In this document: piece after piece, positions 44,753 to 52,087 of the stretch
Layout: every line of letters begins with the position of its first letter
How positions within the stretch are numbered: position 1 is the stretch's first letter
Assembly (NCBI RefSeq): GCF_004345025.1
Contig: NZ_CP037745.1
Coordinates: 2,914,001-2,978,000 of the forward strand
DNA: 64,000 bases
Reading direction: 5' to 3'
DNA from: Rheinheimera sp. D18
Lineage (GTDB): Bacteria > Pseudomonadota > Gammaproteobacteria > Enterobacterales > Alteromonadaceae
Notes under the pieces: model-generated
The model's database searches: none
Seen by the model: only the letters and a program-made list of their open reading frames with translations
Told to the model about the DNA's origin: nothing
Position numbers and translations under genes: made by a program

Positions 44753-46570
44753 ATGAATGCGCCTTTTAAACTGCGGCCTTACCAACAGGAAGCCGTTGAT
44801 GCCACGGTAAAGCACTTTCGTAAATCAGATGAGTCTGCGGTAATAGTGTTGCCGACCGGTGCCGGTAAAAGTTTAGTTATTGCCGAACTGGCGCGTCTTG
44901 CACGGCGTAAAATTCTGGTACTGGCTCACGTAAAAGAGCTGGTTGAGCAGAATCATGCTAAATACCAAAGTTATGGCTTAGTGGGGGGTATTTTCTCTGC
45001 GGGGTTAAACCGTAAAGAACACCGTTATCAGGTGACGTTTGCTAGCGTGCAGTCTGTGTCGGCAAGTTTAGCGCAGTTTAAAGATGAATACTCTTTAGTT
45101 ATTATTGATGAGTGTCATCGAGTCAGTGACGATGAGACCAGCCAGTATCAGCGTATTATTGCACAGCTGCGCCAGCAAAATGTCGGCCTTAAAGTGCTGG
45201 GGCTTACCGCCACACCTTATCGCTTAGGCACGGGTTGGATCTACCGTTATCATTATCGTGGCTTTGTGCGCAGCTGCCATAGCCAAAGTGACGAGCAGAA
45301 CAAACCTTTTGTGCACTGTATTAATGAGCTGTCTCTGATTTATATGATTAATAAAGGCTATTTAACTAAGCCTAAGTTAATTGACGCCGCGGTGGCGCAA
45401 TATGATTTCTCAGCGCTAACGCAAAACCGCTTTGGCGAGTACGCTGACAAGGACGTGAACCAGCTGTTAAGCAAGCACCCACGTGTTACCCAAGCCATTA
45501 TTGAGCAAGTGACAGAGCTAGCCGTTAAACGCCAAGCAGTGATGATTTTTGCCGCAACAGTAGATCATGCTAAGGAGATCATCGGCTATTTGCCACCAGA
45601 ACACACCGCATTAATTACCGGCGCCACTGAGCAGCGTGAGCGGGATAAGCTGATCCAGCGCTTTAAACAGCGCCAGTTAAAGTATTTAGTTAATGTGTCT
45701 GTACTTACAACGGGGTTTGATGCGCCCCATGTCGATTTTATTGCTATTTTGCGCCCTACTCAGTCAGTGAGTTTGTATCAGCAAATTGTAGGCCGTGGTT
45801 TACGTTTAAGCGAAGGCAAACAAAACTGCCTAGTTATTGATTATGCGGGGAATAATATTAATTTATATCATCCTGAGGTGGGTGAAAAAAAACCAAACGC
45901 CGACACTGAGCCGGTGCAGGTATTATGCCCAGGCTGTGGCTTTGCCAATATATTTTGGGGCAAAACAAACGGTAACGGCCAAGTAATTGAACACTATGGC
46001 CGCCGTTGTCAGGGGCTATTAGAAACTGATGAAGATAACGAGCTTACAGCGTCTAACCCGCGCCCTGAGCAATGCGATTACCGCTTTCGTTTTAAAGCAT
46101 GCCCGCACTGCGGCAGCGAGAATGATATTGCCGCGCGTAATTGCCATCAGTGTAAAAACGCCATTATTGACCCCGATGACCAGCTACGTGATGCACTAAA
46201 ACTAAAAGACGCTATGGTAATTCGCTGTGCTGGCATTAGTTTAAATACCGAAGCTACGATAGATAACACGCTTAGCAACCATAAAAGTAGGTTAAAAATT
46301 ACCTATCACGGTGAAGACGGCGAAGAACTTAGCGAGTGGTTTGATTTCAGTAAACCGGCACAGCGTAATATCTTCAATAAGTTATTTGGTCGGCGCTTAG
46401 CCAATAGCCAAGTACCACAAGAATTCAGCCAACTGGAACAAGTACTAGCAATAAAAACCTTATTGCCAGTACCTGATTTCGTTATTGCCCGCAAAAAGAA
46501 GCGTTATTGGCAGGTACAAGAACGAATTTTTGATTATCAAGGTATCTATCGTAAAGCGGATAAGACGTGA
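44753..46570 (+). CDS. radD: RadD/YejH-like DNA repair helicase
   Basis: A 605-residue SF2 helicase. Motif I is LPTGAGKSLVIAE (about 33-45), motif II VIIDECHRVSD, motif III LGLTATPYRLGTGW and motif VI QQIVGRGLRLSEG. The C-terminal part has zinc-finger Cys pairs (CPGCGFAN, CPHCGSEND, CHQCKN). Length and layout match RadD of E. coli, which aids double-strand-break and crossover processing together with single-strand-binding protein and RecA. The GTGWIYRYHY segment is characteristic of RadD. Its base composition is closer to the core than that of the flanking modules. It sits between hipBA-1 and hipA debris, so it is either a core gene within the hot spot or cargo. Confidence 0.9.
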   Translation: MNAPFKLRPYQQEAVDATVKHFRKSDESAVIVLPTGAGKSLVIAELARLARRKILVLAHVKELVEQNHAKYQSYGLVGGIFSAGLNRKEHRYQVTFASVQSVSASLAQFKDEYSLVIIDECHRVSDDETSQYQRIIAQLRQQNVGLKVLGLTATPYRLGTGWIYRYHYRGFVRSCHSQSDEQNKPFVHCINELSLIYMINKGYLTKPKLIDAAVAQYDFSALTQNRFGEYADKDVNQLLSKHPRVTQAIIEQVTELAVKRQAVMIFAATVDHAKEIIGYLPPEHTALITGATEQRERDKLIQRFKQRQLKYLVNVSVLTTGFDAPHVDFIAILRPTQSVSLYQQIVGRGLRLSEGKQNCLVIDYAGNNINLYHPEVGEKKPNADTEPVQVLCPGCGFANIFWGKTNGNGQVIEHYGRRCQGLLETDEDNELTASNPRPEQCDYRFRFKACPHCGSENDIAARNCHQCKNAIIDPDDQLRDALKLKDAMVIRCAGISLNTEATIDNTLSNHKSRLKITYHGEDGEELSEWFDFSKPAQRNIFNKLFGRRLANSQVPQEFSQLEQVLAIKTLLPVPDFVIARKKKRYWQVQERIFDYQGIYRKADKT

Positions 46571-46589
46571 AATTTCTCTATAGACGCGG

Positions 46590-46838
46590 GGAAGCCCACT
46601 AGCAGTTAGTGCCGCGTTAAAGGTTAGCCGCAGTAAAAAGTTCAGTGAATGTACTCTGGATGAATTATCCCACTTAGCAGCCAAAGCCATGTTGCCAGAA
46701 AAGGTGGTGTTAGATACGGCCAAGCAAACTGTTGCGGGCTGCCGTGAAGTATGACCGAAAGAAAAAGCCCATTTGGCGCTTACCAAATCTATGATTGACG
46801 CAATCGACAAACACTTGCGTGTCATACCGCTGCGCTGA
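46590..46838 (+). pseudogene. HipA C-terminal remnant with internal stop
   Basis: Read in one frame this segment gives LAVSAALKVSRSKKF, LDELSHLAAKAMLPEKVVLD and KEKAHLALTKSMIDAIDKHL, the C-terminal region of HipA-family kinases. A TGA at 46752-46754 replaces the expected Trp codon, and the N-terminal three-quarters are absent. It ends at a natural stop at 46836-46838. It lies just after radD. Confidence 0.65.
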
Positions 46839-46970
46839 TTGGCAAGTTGCTGGGGGCATACGTCAGTTTCAACAAATAGGTGGTGTATCTGTTTTGGTAT
46901 GGCGAGCACCCAAATGATCGGTACCAGAGACAATGGTCACTTCTCTAGGCACTGTTCTTCCATTCAAAAA

Positions 46971-46990
46971 ATATACGCTTTAACGTATAT
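46971..46990. promoter_or_regulatory. HipB-like operator before the orphan hipB
   Basis: A perfect inverted repeat ATATACG/CGTATAT with spacer CTTTAA, 92 bases before the hipB-2 ATG. Size and layout suit a HipB dimer. Confidence 0.5.
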
Positions 46991-47028
46991 TGACAGTTAT
47001 TACTCTTTAGCGTAAATTTAAGAAATTA

Positions 47029-47040
47029 ACGGTTTACCGT
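47029..47040. promoter_or_regulatory. Second palindrome before the orphan hipB
   Basis: ACGG-TTTA-CCGT, 41 bases before the hipB-2 ATG. Together with the 46971-46990 repeat it may form a two-site operator region. Confidence 0.35.
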
Positions 47041-47081
47041 ATAAGGTTTGCCATTGTTCTAGTTTAACAGGAGTGCGTTGC

Positions 47082-47336
47082 ATGAACATCACCCGTCCAG
47101 AACAACTTAGCAATCTGATTAAAACATATCGTAAAGACCAAAACATCACACAAACTGAGATAGCAAAGCAGGTGGGGCTGCGTGTGGCCACTATTTCTGA
47201 CTTTGAGAACAAGCCGGAGTCATGCAAACTCGCGACTTTTTTTAAAATTTTAGCGGCTTTGCAGCTTCAGATTGACATCACACCACGCGAAAAAACAACG
47301 TCTACTAATCCGAGCGAATGGCATGAGGGTTGGTGA
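47082..47336 (+). CDS. Orphan HipB-type antitoxin (module 2)
   Basis: An 84-residue XRE protein: LSNLIKTYRKDQNITQTEIAKQVGLRVATISDFEN is the helix-turn-helix and CKLATFFKILAALQLQIDI is the dimer segment. The ATG at 47082 is eight bases after AGGAG at 47069-47073; a GTG at 47073 lies inside that ribosome site and is rejected. A hipA-like start follows immediately but ends after 17 codons, so the antitoxin now lacks a cognate toxin in cis. It may have been kept as a repressor or as an anti-addiction factor against related HipA proteins. Confidence 0.75.
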   Translation: MNITRPEQLSNLIKTYRKDQNITQTEIAKQVGLRVATISDFENKPESCKLATFFKILAALQLQIDITPREKTTSTNPSEWHEGW

Positions 47337-47340
47337 TTTA

Positions 47341-47394
47341 TGAAAACGCTAGATATCTATGTGGACTTCCCAGACGTTGCATCGACCGATTGAA
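47341..47394 (+). pseudogene. Truncated hipA start (module 2) and empty spacer to 47741
   Basis: The ATG at 47341 opens MKTLDIYVDFPDVASTD and stops at 47392-47394. The start resembles HipA N-termini and its position four bases after hipB is that of a hipA gene. The following 347 bases to hipB-3 show no coding frame or RNA gene I can support. Confidence 0.5.
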
Positions 47395-47741
47395 CTAAAA
47401 GCACAGAAAAGACTTGCTAGTAAAATCTGGGAGGTCTAGATCAGCCCAGCCTCGGCTTGGACGCAAGAACAATGTGTTAGTTAACTGACTACTAAAAATC
47501 CCAGCTTTATAATTGGCGTTCTTCAGCCAAGGAAAAATCTACCACCAGTGAAATTGCTCGTTAACACTTTCAGGAAATTAGGCTTCCCATTCAATAAATT
47601 AATCTACAGCGCTTAAAAAAATGAAAATAACCAATAAAAACCATCTGAAAATTCAATTTTGTGGTGATATTTCTCTATGAATGAAATAAACTATATTTTG
47701 CGTTATTAATTTTTTTATAAAAGATGTTTTGAGGCATTAAT

Positions 47742-48080
47742 ATGTCAAAAAATAAAATAGCATCATTGCCTGAGCTCGTTCAAGAGCGCAACAGGCTTCA
47801 GCAGCTAATGGTACATTTGGACGAAAGCATACAGGCAAAGCTGCTGCAGTCAGCAATGGATGGCTATCGGCCGGTCAGCATCGAGACTGTGCAATCAAGC
47901 ATAGAGGCGCACAGGGGTGATCTTTCTACCTCTGAACTAGTAGCTTTTGCCGGCGTATCGATGCAAACCTATTACAACGCGATACAGCGGGTAGATGTGG
48001 TATCTGTAGGCAAGCTCAACAGTCTGATCGGTGCTGTGGGTTTGCAGCTTTTTATCGGCAAGCGTCAGGGTAATAAATAA
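47742..48080 (+). CDS. hipB: Atypical HipB-like antitoxin of module 3
   Basis: A 112-residue protein with an N-terminal coiled-coil-like segment (LPELVQERNRLQQLMVHLDESI) and a C-terminal DNA-binding part (TSELVAFAGVSMQTYYNAIQ, KLNSLIGAVGLQLFIG). The end matches HipB dimer strands, but the N-terminus is unlike ordinary XRE HipB proteins. A GAGG precedes the ATG. Its stop overlaps the hipA-3 start by one base (TAATG), so antitoxin and toxin are coupled. Higher GC than the neighbouring modules suggests a separate origin. Confidence 0.75.
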   Translation: MSKNKIASLPELVQERNRLQQLMVHLDESIQAKLLQSAMDGYRPVSIETVQSSIEAHRGDLSTSELVAFAGVSMQTYYNAIQRVDVVSVGKLNSLIGAVGLQLFIGKRQGNK

Positions 48081-49375
48081 TGAACGCTACAACACGGATC
48101 GGTTTTGTGTATTGCAATGATAACTTGGCAGGGACTATCACTGAGTATTCGGTTCAAGCAGGTTACGAATATGAATTTCGTTATGATACGACTTACTTAC
48201 AAAGCGGGCTTGCCAAGATTGGTACCAACCTCCCACTGACTGACGCACCATTGCGCAAAAACCATCTTCCGACATTTTTCACCAATTTAATGAGCGAGGG
48301 GTGGATAAAACGTCACCAAGCGCAGCTGGCCAGACTCGATGTAGATGATAAGTTTGGCCTTCTGCTAGCGCACGGCGCAGAGCTTATAGGACCAGTGAAG
48401 ATACTTCCGAGTCTACTTAAAGATGAAGAAGCCGACCATATACCTGAGCGACCACAGAAGAACCTAAAAGGCTTCACCATCGACTTTGCCAGAGATGAAT
48501 TTAATGAAGTGGCCATCAGATCATTCGGCAGAGCGTCCATTTCAGGTGTTCAGCCTAAAATGTTTCTCACTCATAAAGCTGGTGCTAGGAAAACATTGAC
48601 AGCAAGCGTCGGTATGGGTCCATACATCGTGAAACCATCTCCAAGAGATTTGCCCCATTTAGCGGTCAATGAATTTATCATTATGCGGCTATGCCAGTTG
48701 GTTGGTTTCAATGTAGCAGATCATGCCCTTGTGCCTTTCTCCTGTGGTGAACAGGCCTACGTGACTGGTCGGTTTGATTTAGACACCGCCGGCAGAAGCT
48801 TCGGATTCATCGAAGATTTGGCCTCTGTCATGGATGTTGCGCCCGGGAATAAAAGTAGCGAGGCATTATCCTACGAACACGCATTGAAAGTTGCCCATGC
48901 AAGCTGCGGTTACCACGCTCAAGTGCTTCGGGATGGTTTTTTGCAGGTGCTCATGGCGTACCTGGTTGGGAATAACGATTTACACATGAAAAACTTGAGC
49001 CTGGTCAGACCGCTCGATAGTGATACTGCGACCGGATTTTCAAAAGTCTATGACATGGTATCAGTAGCGTCATACAAAGAGTACGACGGGACAGAGTTGA
49101 GTATCTGGCTCACGGAAAGTGAAGTAAAAGACGCCAAAAGCACCAGTTCATACGACAACTACGGCTATTACACTGAACATGATTTTGTGGCGTTTGCAGC
49201 CCAACTGGGGCTGGACCAAAAGATCTCAAAGAAACTGATCCATTCTTTGGTTAAAAAGGTGTCGCAAAATTTGGACAAGGCATTTGATAGTGTACTAGGT
49301 TTTGACGAACTTAAGCTCGTCATGCTCAAACGCATTCAAGCGCGAATGGCAACCATGTCACGCCCTTGGCTGTAA
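48080..49375 (+). CDS. hipA: HipA-family kinase toxin of module 3
   Basis: A 431-residue HipA kinase. Couple_hipA part: LAGTITEYSVQAGYEYEF and LPTFFTNLMSEGW. Kinase part: SISGVQPKMFL (Ser loop), GPYIVKPSPRD (ATP Lys), LVGNNDLHMKNLSLV (catalytic Asp) and KVYDMVSVASY (metal-binding Asp). All key positions are present. It is translationally coupled to its atypical antitoxin. Codon use is less AT-rich than modules 1 and 4, and the protein differs clearly from both in sequence, so this module was acquired independently rather than made by local duplication. Confidence 0.87.
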   Translation: MNATTRIGFVYCNDNLAGTITEYSVQAGYEYEFRYDTTYLQSGLAKIGTNLPLTDAPLRKNHLPTFFTNLMSEGWIKRHQAQLARLDVDDKFGLLLAHGAELIGPVKILPSLLKDEEADHIPERPQKNLKGFTIDFARDEFNEVAIRSFGRASISGVQPKMFLTHKAGARKTLTASVGMGPYIVKPSPRDLPHLAVNEFIIMRLCQLVGFNVADHALVPFSCGEQAYVTGRFDLDTAGRSFGFIEDLASVMDVAPGNKSSEALSYEHALKVAHASCGYHAQVLRDGFLQVLMAYLVGNNDLHMKNLSLVRPLDSDTATGFSKVYDMVSVASYKEYDGTELSIWLTESEVKDAKSTSSYDNYGYYTEHDFVAFAAQLGLDQKISKKLIHSLVKKVSQNLDKAFDSVLGFDELKLVMLKRIQARMATMSRPWL

Positions 49376-49506
49376 TGTGGCAGCTGACGTTTAAATTGAT
49401 CGTATTTCCGGACAGTAAATTAGATATCTCCTCAGCTTTTGCAGGTGTATTACTGTGGTTTGGGTAATTAAACACCTCTCTTAACGTGGTAATCTTACCA
49501 TTTAAA

Positions 49507-49530
49507 TTGGTGTCCGGTTTTATTAGACCA
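49507..49530. mobile_element. Probable insertion-sequence end
   Basis: GGTGTCCGGTTTTATTAGAC resembles terminal repeats of IS3-family elements as I know them. It abuts the point where an HNH-like gene copy starts abruptly, and an inverted CCGGACA occurs at 49412-49418. No transposase remains; it may be a solo end or a small decayed element. Confidence 0.35.
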
Positions 49531-49533
49531 CTA

Positions 49534-49632
49534 CAAGTTAAACGTTACCTTAGTGAAGATGAAGAGATTACAATTAACGAGGCTTTAGAAAGGCTTTATG
49601 AAGAGCGAGTTACACCCGCTTTGATGCGTTAG
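49534..49632 (+). pseudogene. C-terminal fragment of an HNH-like gene copy
   Basis: This frame reads QVKRYLSEDEEITINEALER and LYEERVTPALMR then stops. It matches the last 33 residues of the HNH-like protein at 41666-42547 (QVDRYLSEDEDMTIDEALTL and onward) in length and at most positions. The upstream 260 codons are missing. It directly follows a probable IS end. Confidence 0.75.
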
Positions 49633-49745
49633 TATTAGATTGACACCAATTAATAACAATTTATATCTAATCATGTCTCTGACTTTGCCACGTTTAACGA
49701 GCAGGAGTCAGATTGGAGCTTTGTCTTAGCCATGTAGAAATAGCA

Positions 49746-49774
49746 TGGTCACAACATGGTCACCGTTTGGTCAC
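49746..49774. repeat. Three TGGTCAC repeats at exact 11-bp spacing
   Basis: TGGTCAC occurs at 49746-49752, 49757-49763 and 49768-49774. The one-helical-turn spacing is typical of protein arm sites at integration ends. It lies 48 bases from the partial tRNA copy. Confidence 0.6.
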
Positions 49775-49786
49775 GGCGCATAAAAA

Positions 49787-49813
49787 AAGGCCTTACTTTT
49801 CAGCTAAGGCCTT
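49787..49813 (-). terminator. Intrinsic terminator, probably the displaced tRNA-Arg terminator
   Basis: Arms AAGGCCTTA and TAAGGCCTT (9 bp) with a nine-base loop. Read leftward the stem is followed by TTTTT. It lies eight bases beyond the partial tRNA-Arg copy, where a leftward tRNA-Arg transcript would have ended before the island separated it from the tRNA. Confidence 0.7.
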
Positions 49814-49821
49814 GATTTATA

Positions 49822-49867
49822 TGGCGCACCCGCCGCGATTCGAACGCGGGACCCCTGCCTTCGGAGG
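49822..49867 (-). repeat. Partial tRNA-Arg copy, distal attachment site
   Basis: The 46 bases are identical to 58171-58216, from the CCA end through the T arm to the anticodon loop. After 49867 similarity stops. The acceptor 5' strand and D arm are missing, so it cannot fold as a tRNA. Confidence 0.9.
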
Positions 49868-49961
49868 ACAATCAAAACCACACAAAAATAATTAAAAATC
49901 TTATTTATCATACAGATATAGTTATCAAAATAAAATTAAACCCTTAAAATAACACCATTTT

Positions 49962-49989
49962 GGCACATTTGGGCACATTTTTGGGCACA
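49962..49989. repeat. Three GGCACA repeats spaced 10-12 bp inside the island end
   Basis: GGCACA occurs at 49962-49967, 49972-49977 and 49984-49989 (TTGGGCACA-like). The repeat unit differs from the TGGTCAC set on the other side of the tRNA copy. Helical phasing next to an attachment site suggests integrase arm sites. The rest of 49868-50128 holds no gene. Confidence 0.55.
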
Positions 49990-50128
49990 AATAAATGTCA
50001 ATCCAAGCGTCGAAATTGACCCTTTCCCCGACAAAAATTTATAATCAATAAAAAACATCTGAGTTTTCATGTCGAAAATTATCGACAGTTTTTAAGCTAA
50101 TCTGATCTAAATTGCTAACTCTAGCGAT

Positions 50129-51418
50129 TCAATTTTTGTCTTTAGGTAAGGCATAAATTTTAAAATCATCATGAAGTTTGCTCCAGTGCGCTTTTAACCC
50201 AGCTTTATGCTCATTATTCATTGGCAGTGATTCAAGTGCTGTAGGCCAAAGCGCTCTTGCTTTAGTCAATGTATCTTCCAGATGGGGTTTAATTGCCCGC
50301 CAAGGAATACCTGATTTATCTGACCAAGCTTGAAAATGCATAAATGATGCGTCATACCACTCCTTAGTTTTGCCAAAATTAAGTGCAAACTGAGTTTCAT
50401 TTTCGATATACACGCTGGTTGTTACAATATCATAAGCTGGTGATAGTCGCGGTGTGATCTTGTCTGGATACAAAAAGCTCCAATTCTTGAGGTGTGCATC
50501 GCCATTGGCCAAAAGTATATTCACCAATAATCGCCTTGCGAACTGCTGAGCATCAGCAAGTGCATCACCAGAAAAGCCATAAATGACTTTACCGATAATT
50601 TCATAATTAGCTGATGTGTATTTTTCATGTGGATACTTCACTAAAATTTGTGCAAAATCTTCCATATGAATACGTTGGTTGTCTTTACGGTCAAATCGCC
50701 TGATGGCAAATGCCATCTCCTCATTAGGTAAATTGATTTGTGGCAGGTTATCGAGCTTATTAAGTTCAACTAACTTTATTTCTGGTATATCAATATCAAC
50801 TAGCCCCGCAAGAGACATGGCTGTATATTCGTTAAGTGGTACAAATTTATGTCTGGTCGATGGCGTCTTAATAATCCAGTCTCCTAACTCATCGCCTTTG
50901 GTTAAATTGTAACGGCCATCTTTTTCTTTCATAGAAAATTTCATTTGAACGCCAGCCAACGAAAATTTATTGGCGTGGTTGACGCTATCAAATTTTATTG
51001 CTTTAGCATTGCCGTGTGTATTTAGTACATAGTTAGGGATGTCCTCAGGCTCCAGCGGCTTGGCCTCTATGGCACCGGGTAAATCCGCACCTAGATATGC
51101 AAGTATGTAAAACTCATTATCAACATGTACTTTAAGACCTTGTGCAATCAATTCACGTAAAGCACCTTCAGGAAGTAAGTTTGACAGGATAGGATGCAGA
51201 CGCTGGTTCCGTGACCATGGCTCTGACATAAGTTTAATCGCATTTGGAAATTTTGGATGGGTAATTAAGCTAAATGTGGGTCGCTCTGGATTTTTTTTAA
51301 ATCCATCTGCAATAGTCAATATGTTGCGTCCACTTTTATAACCCGCAAGGTAGCCTACAAGTTCACCATGCAGGGTAATCTTTAATACATTTACCCCTTT
51401 ATTTGTATCAGTGCTCAT
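50129..51418 (-). CDS. hipA: HipA-family kinase toxin of module 4
   Basis: A 429-residue HipA kinase on the tRNA-bounded island. Couple_hipA part: LHGELVGYLAGYKSGRNIL and LSNLLPEGALRELI. Kinase part: FSLAGVQMKFSMK (Ser loop), DWIIKTPSTRH (ATP Lys), LLANGDAHLKNWSFL (catalytic Asp) and LSPAYDIVTTSVY (metal-binding Asp). All motifs are intact. Its ATG overlaps the hipB-4 stop (ATGA). It reads leftward, downstream of and co-directional with the exported-protein operon. As the only toxin-antitoxin module on the island it could stabilise the element in the chromosome in the absence of an integrase. Confidence 0.88.
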   Translation of the reverse strand: MSTDTNKGVNVLKITLHGELVGYLAGYKSGRNILTIADGFKKNPERPTFSLITHPKFPNAIKLMSEPWSRNQRLHPILSNLLPEGALRELIAQGLKVHVDNEFYILAYLGADLPGAIEAKPLEPEDIPNYVLNTHGNAKAIKFDSVNHANKFSLAGVQMKFSMKEKDGRYNLTKGDELGDWIIKTPSTRHKFVPLNEYTAMSLAGLVDIDIPEIKLVELNKLDNLPQINLPNEEMAFAIRRFDRKDNQRIHMEDFAQILVKYPHEKYTSANYEIIGKVIYGFSGDALADAQQFARRLLVNILLANGDAHLKNWSFLYPDKITPRLSPAYDIVTTSVYIENETQFALNFGKTKEWYDASFMHFQAWSDKSGIPWRAIKPHLEDTLTKARALWPTALESLPMNNEHKAGLKAHWSKLHDDFKIYALPKDKN

Positions 51419-51759
51419 TCATTTTCCCCCAGCAGTCCTTGCCATGGATCATCAGTTAAAAGCTTACTTTTCTCATTATCAGATGGAGATGCATCCATGG
51501 ATGGAGTAGATCCTTCGCAAAGTAACGCTATCACGGCATTAAGCTTTTCATTTGGGATAAGTAATATTTCACTTTTAAGCCCTTTAGCTATTAGTTCAAG
51601 CGTATCAAGTCGCGGGTTGCCTTTCGATTCTAGTCTCTGATATTGCTGACGCGATATCCCTACTTGCAGCATCATATCGTGTTGTTTAAAACCTAATGTT
51701 ATTCGGCGTTTTTTTATCTGTTCAAGTAATGATTGCATAATAAAAGTCTTCAATTTCAA
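51415..51759 (-). CDS. hipB: HipB-type antitoxin of module 4
   Basis: A 114-residue XRE protein: LLEQIKKRRITLGFKQHDMMLQVGISRQQYQRLESKG is the helix-turn-helix and RLDTLELIAKGLKSEILLI is the dimer part. A 40-residue acidic tail follows, probably the segment that reaches onto HipA. The gene precedes and overlaps hipA-4. A dyad at 51782-51805 is a candidate autoregulatory operator. Confidence 0.83.
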   Translation of the reverse strand: MKLKTFIMQSLLEQIKKRRITLGFKQHDMMLQVGISRQQYQRLESKGNPRLDTLELIAKGLKSEILLIPNEKLNAVIALLCEGSTPSMDASPSDNEKSKLLTDDPWQGLLGENE

Positions 51760-52087
51760 TCAGCCAATAAGAAACATATTAGTTGCTATTCGCCGTTATG
51801 GCAACATATGTGTTTCTTTCTGTTTTTTATCACTCTCCGCTAGCAATAAGCAATACATATGGCGCTATTTCTCTTTAGCTGGATAATTGACGCTATAATT
51901 AAAAACTAAACGATAATGGCGATTAAAAACTAAACAAGGCTGTAAAGTGGAGGCTGAATTGAGTTAATGCAGCTAATACGGGCTATCCTTATTCATTATT
52001 CTGACCTTGCAGCTGCTGCCTGCTCACTTTCTGTAAGAAGTGCGTCAGATTAAATCTGAGACTAATGCGTCTAAATTATTATTTTTA
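51760..52087. promoter_or_regulatory. Region upstream of hipBA-4, with a dyad
   Basis: A 328-base gap. GTTGCTAT at 51782 pairs at 7 of 8 positions with ATGGCAAC ending at 51805, immediately upstream of hipB-4. A small palindrome CAGATT-A-AATCTG is at 52046-52058, without a T tract. No gene or clear terminator for the exported-protein operon is visible. Confidence 0.4.

Noticed and set aside
46460-46933. 157-codon minus-strand frame after radD
   Set aside because: The plus strand of the same region encodes recognisable HipA C-terminal sequence; the minus frame has no domain or ribosome site.
49713-49895. 60-codon frame ending [16 protein letters not shown]
   Set aside because: It is a translation of the partial tRNA-Arg copy and its terminator; this peptide recurs as a false gene wherever this tRNA is read in that frame.
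50071-50085. Terminator after hipA-4
   Set aside because: GTCGA-N5/6-TCGAC is only a 5-bp stem without a T tract in the leftward direction.
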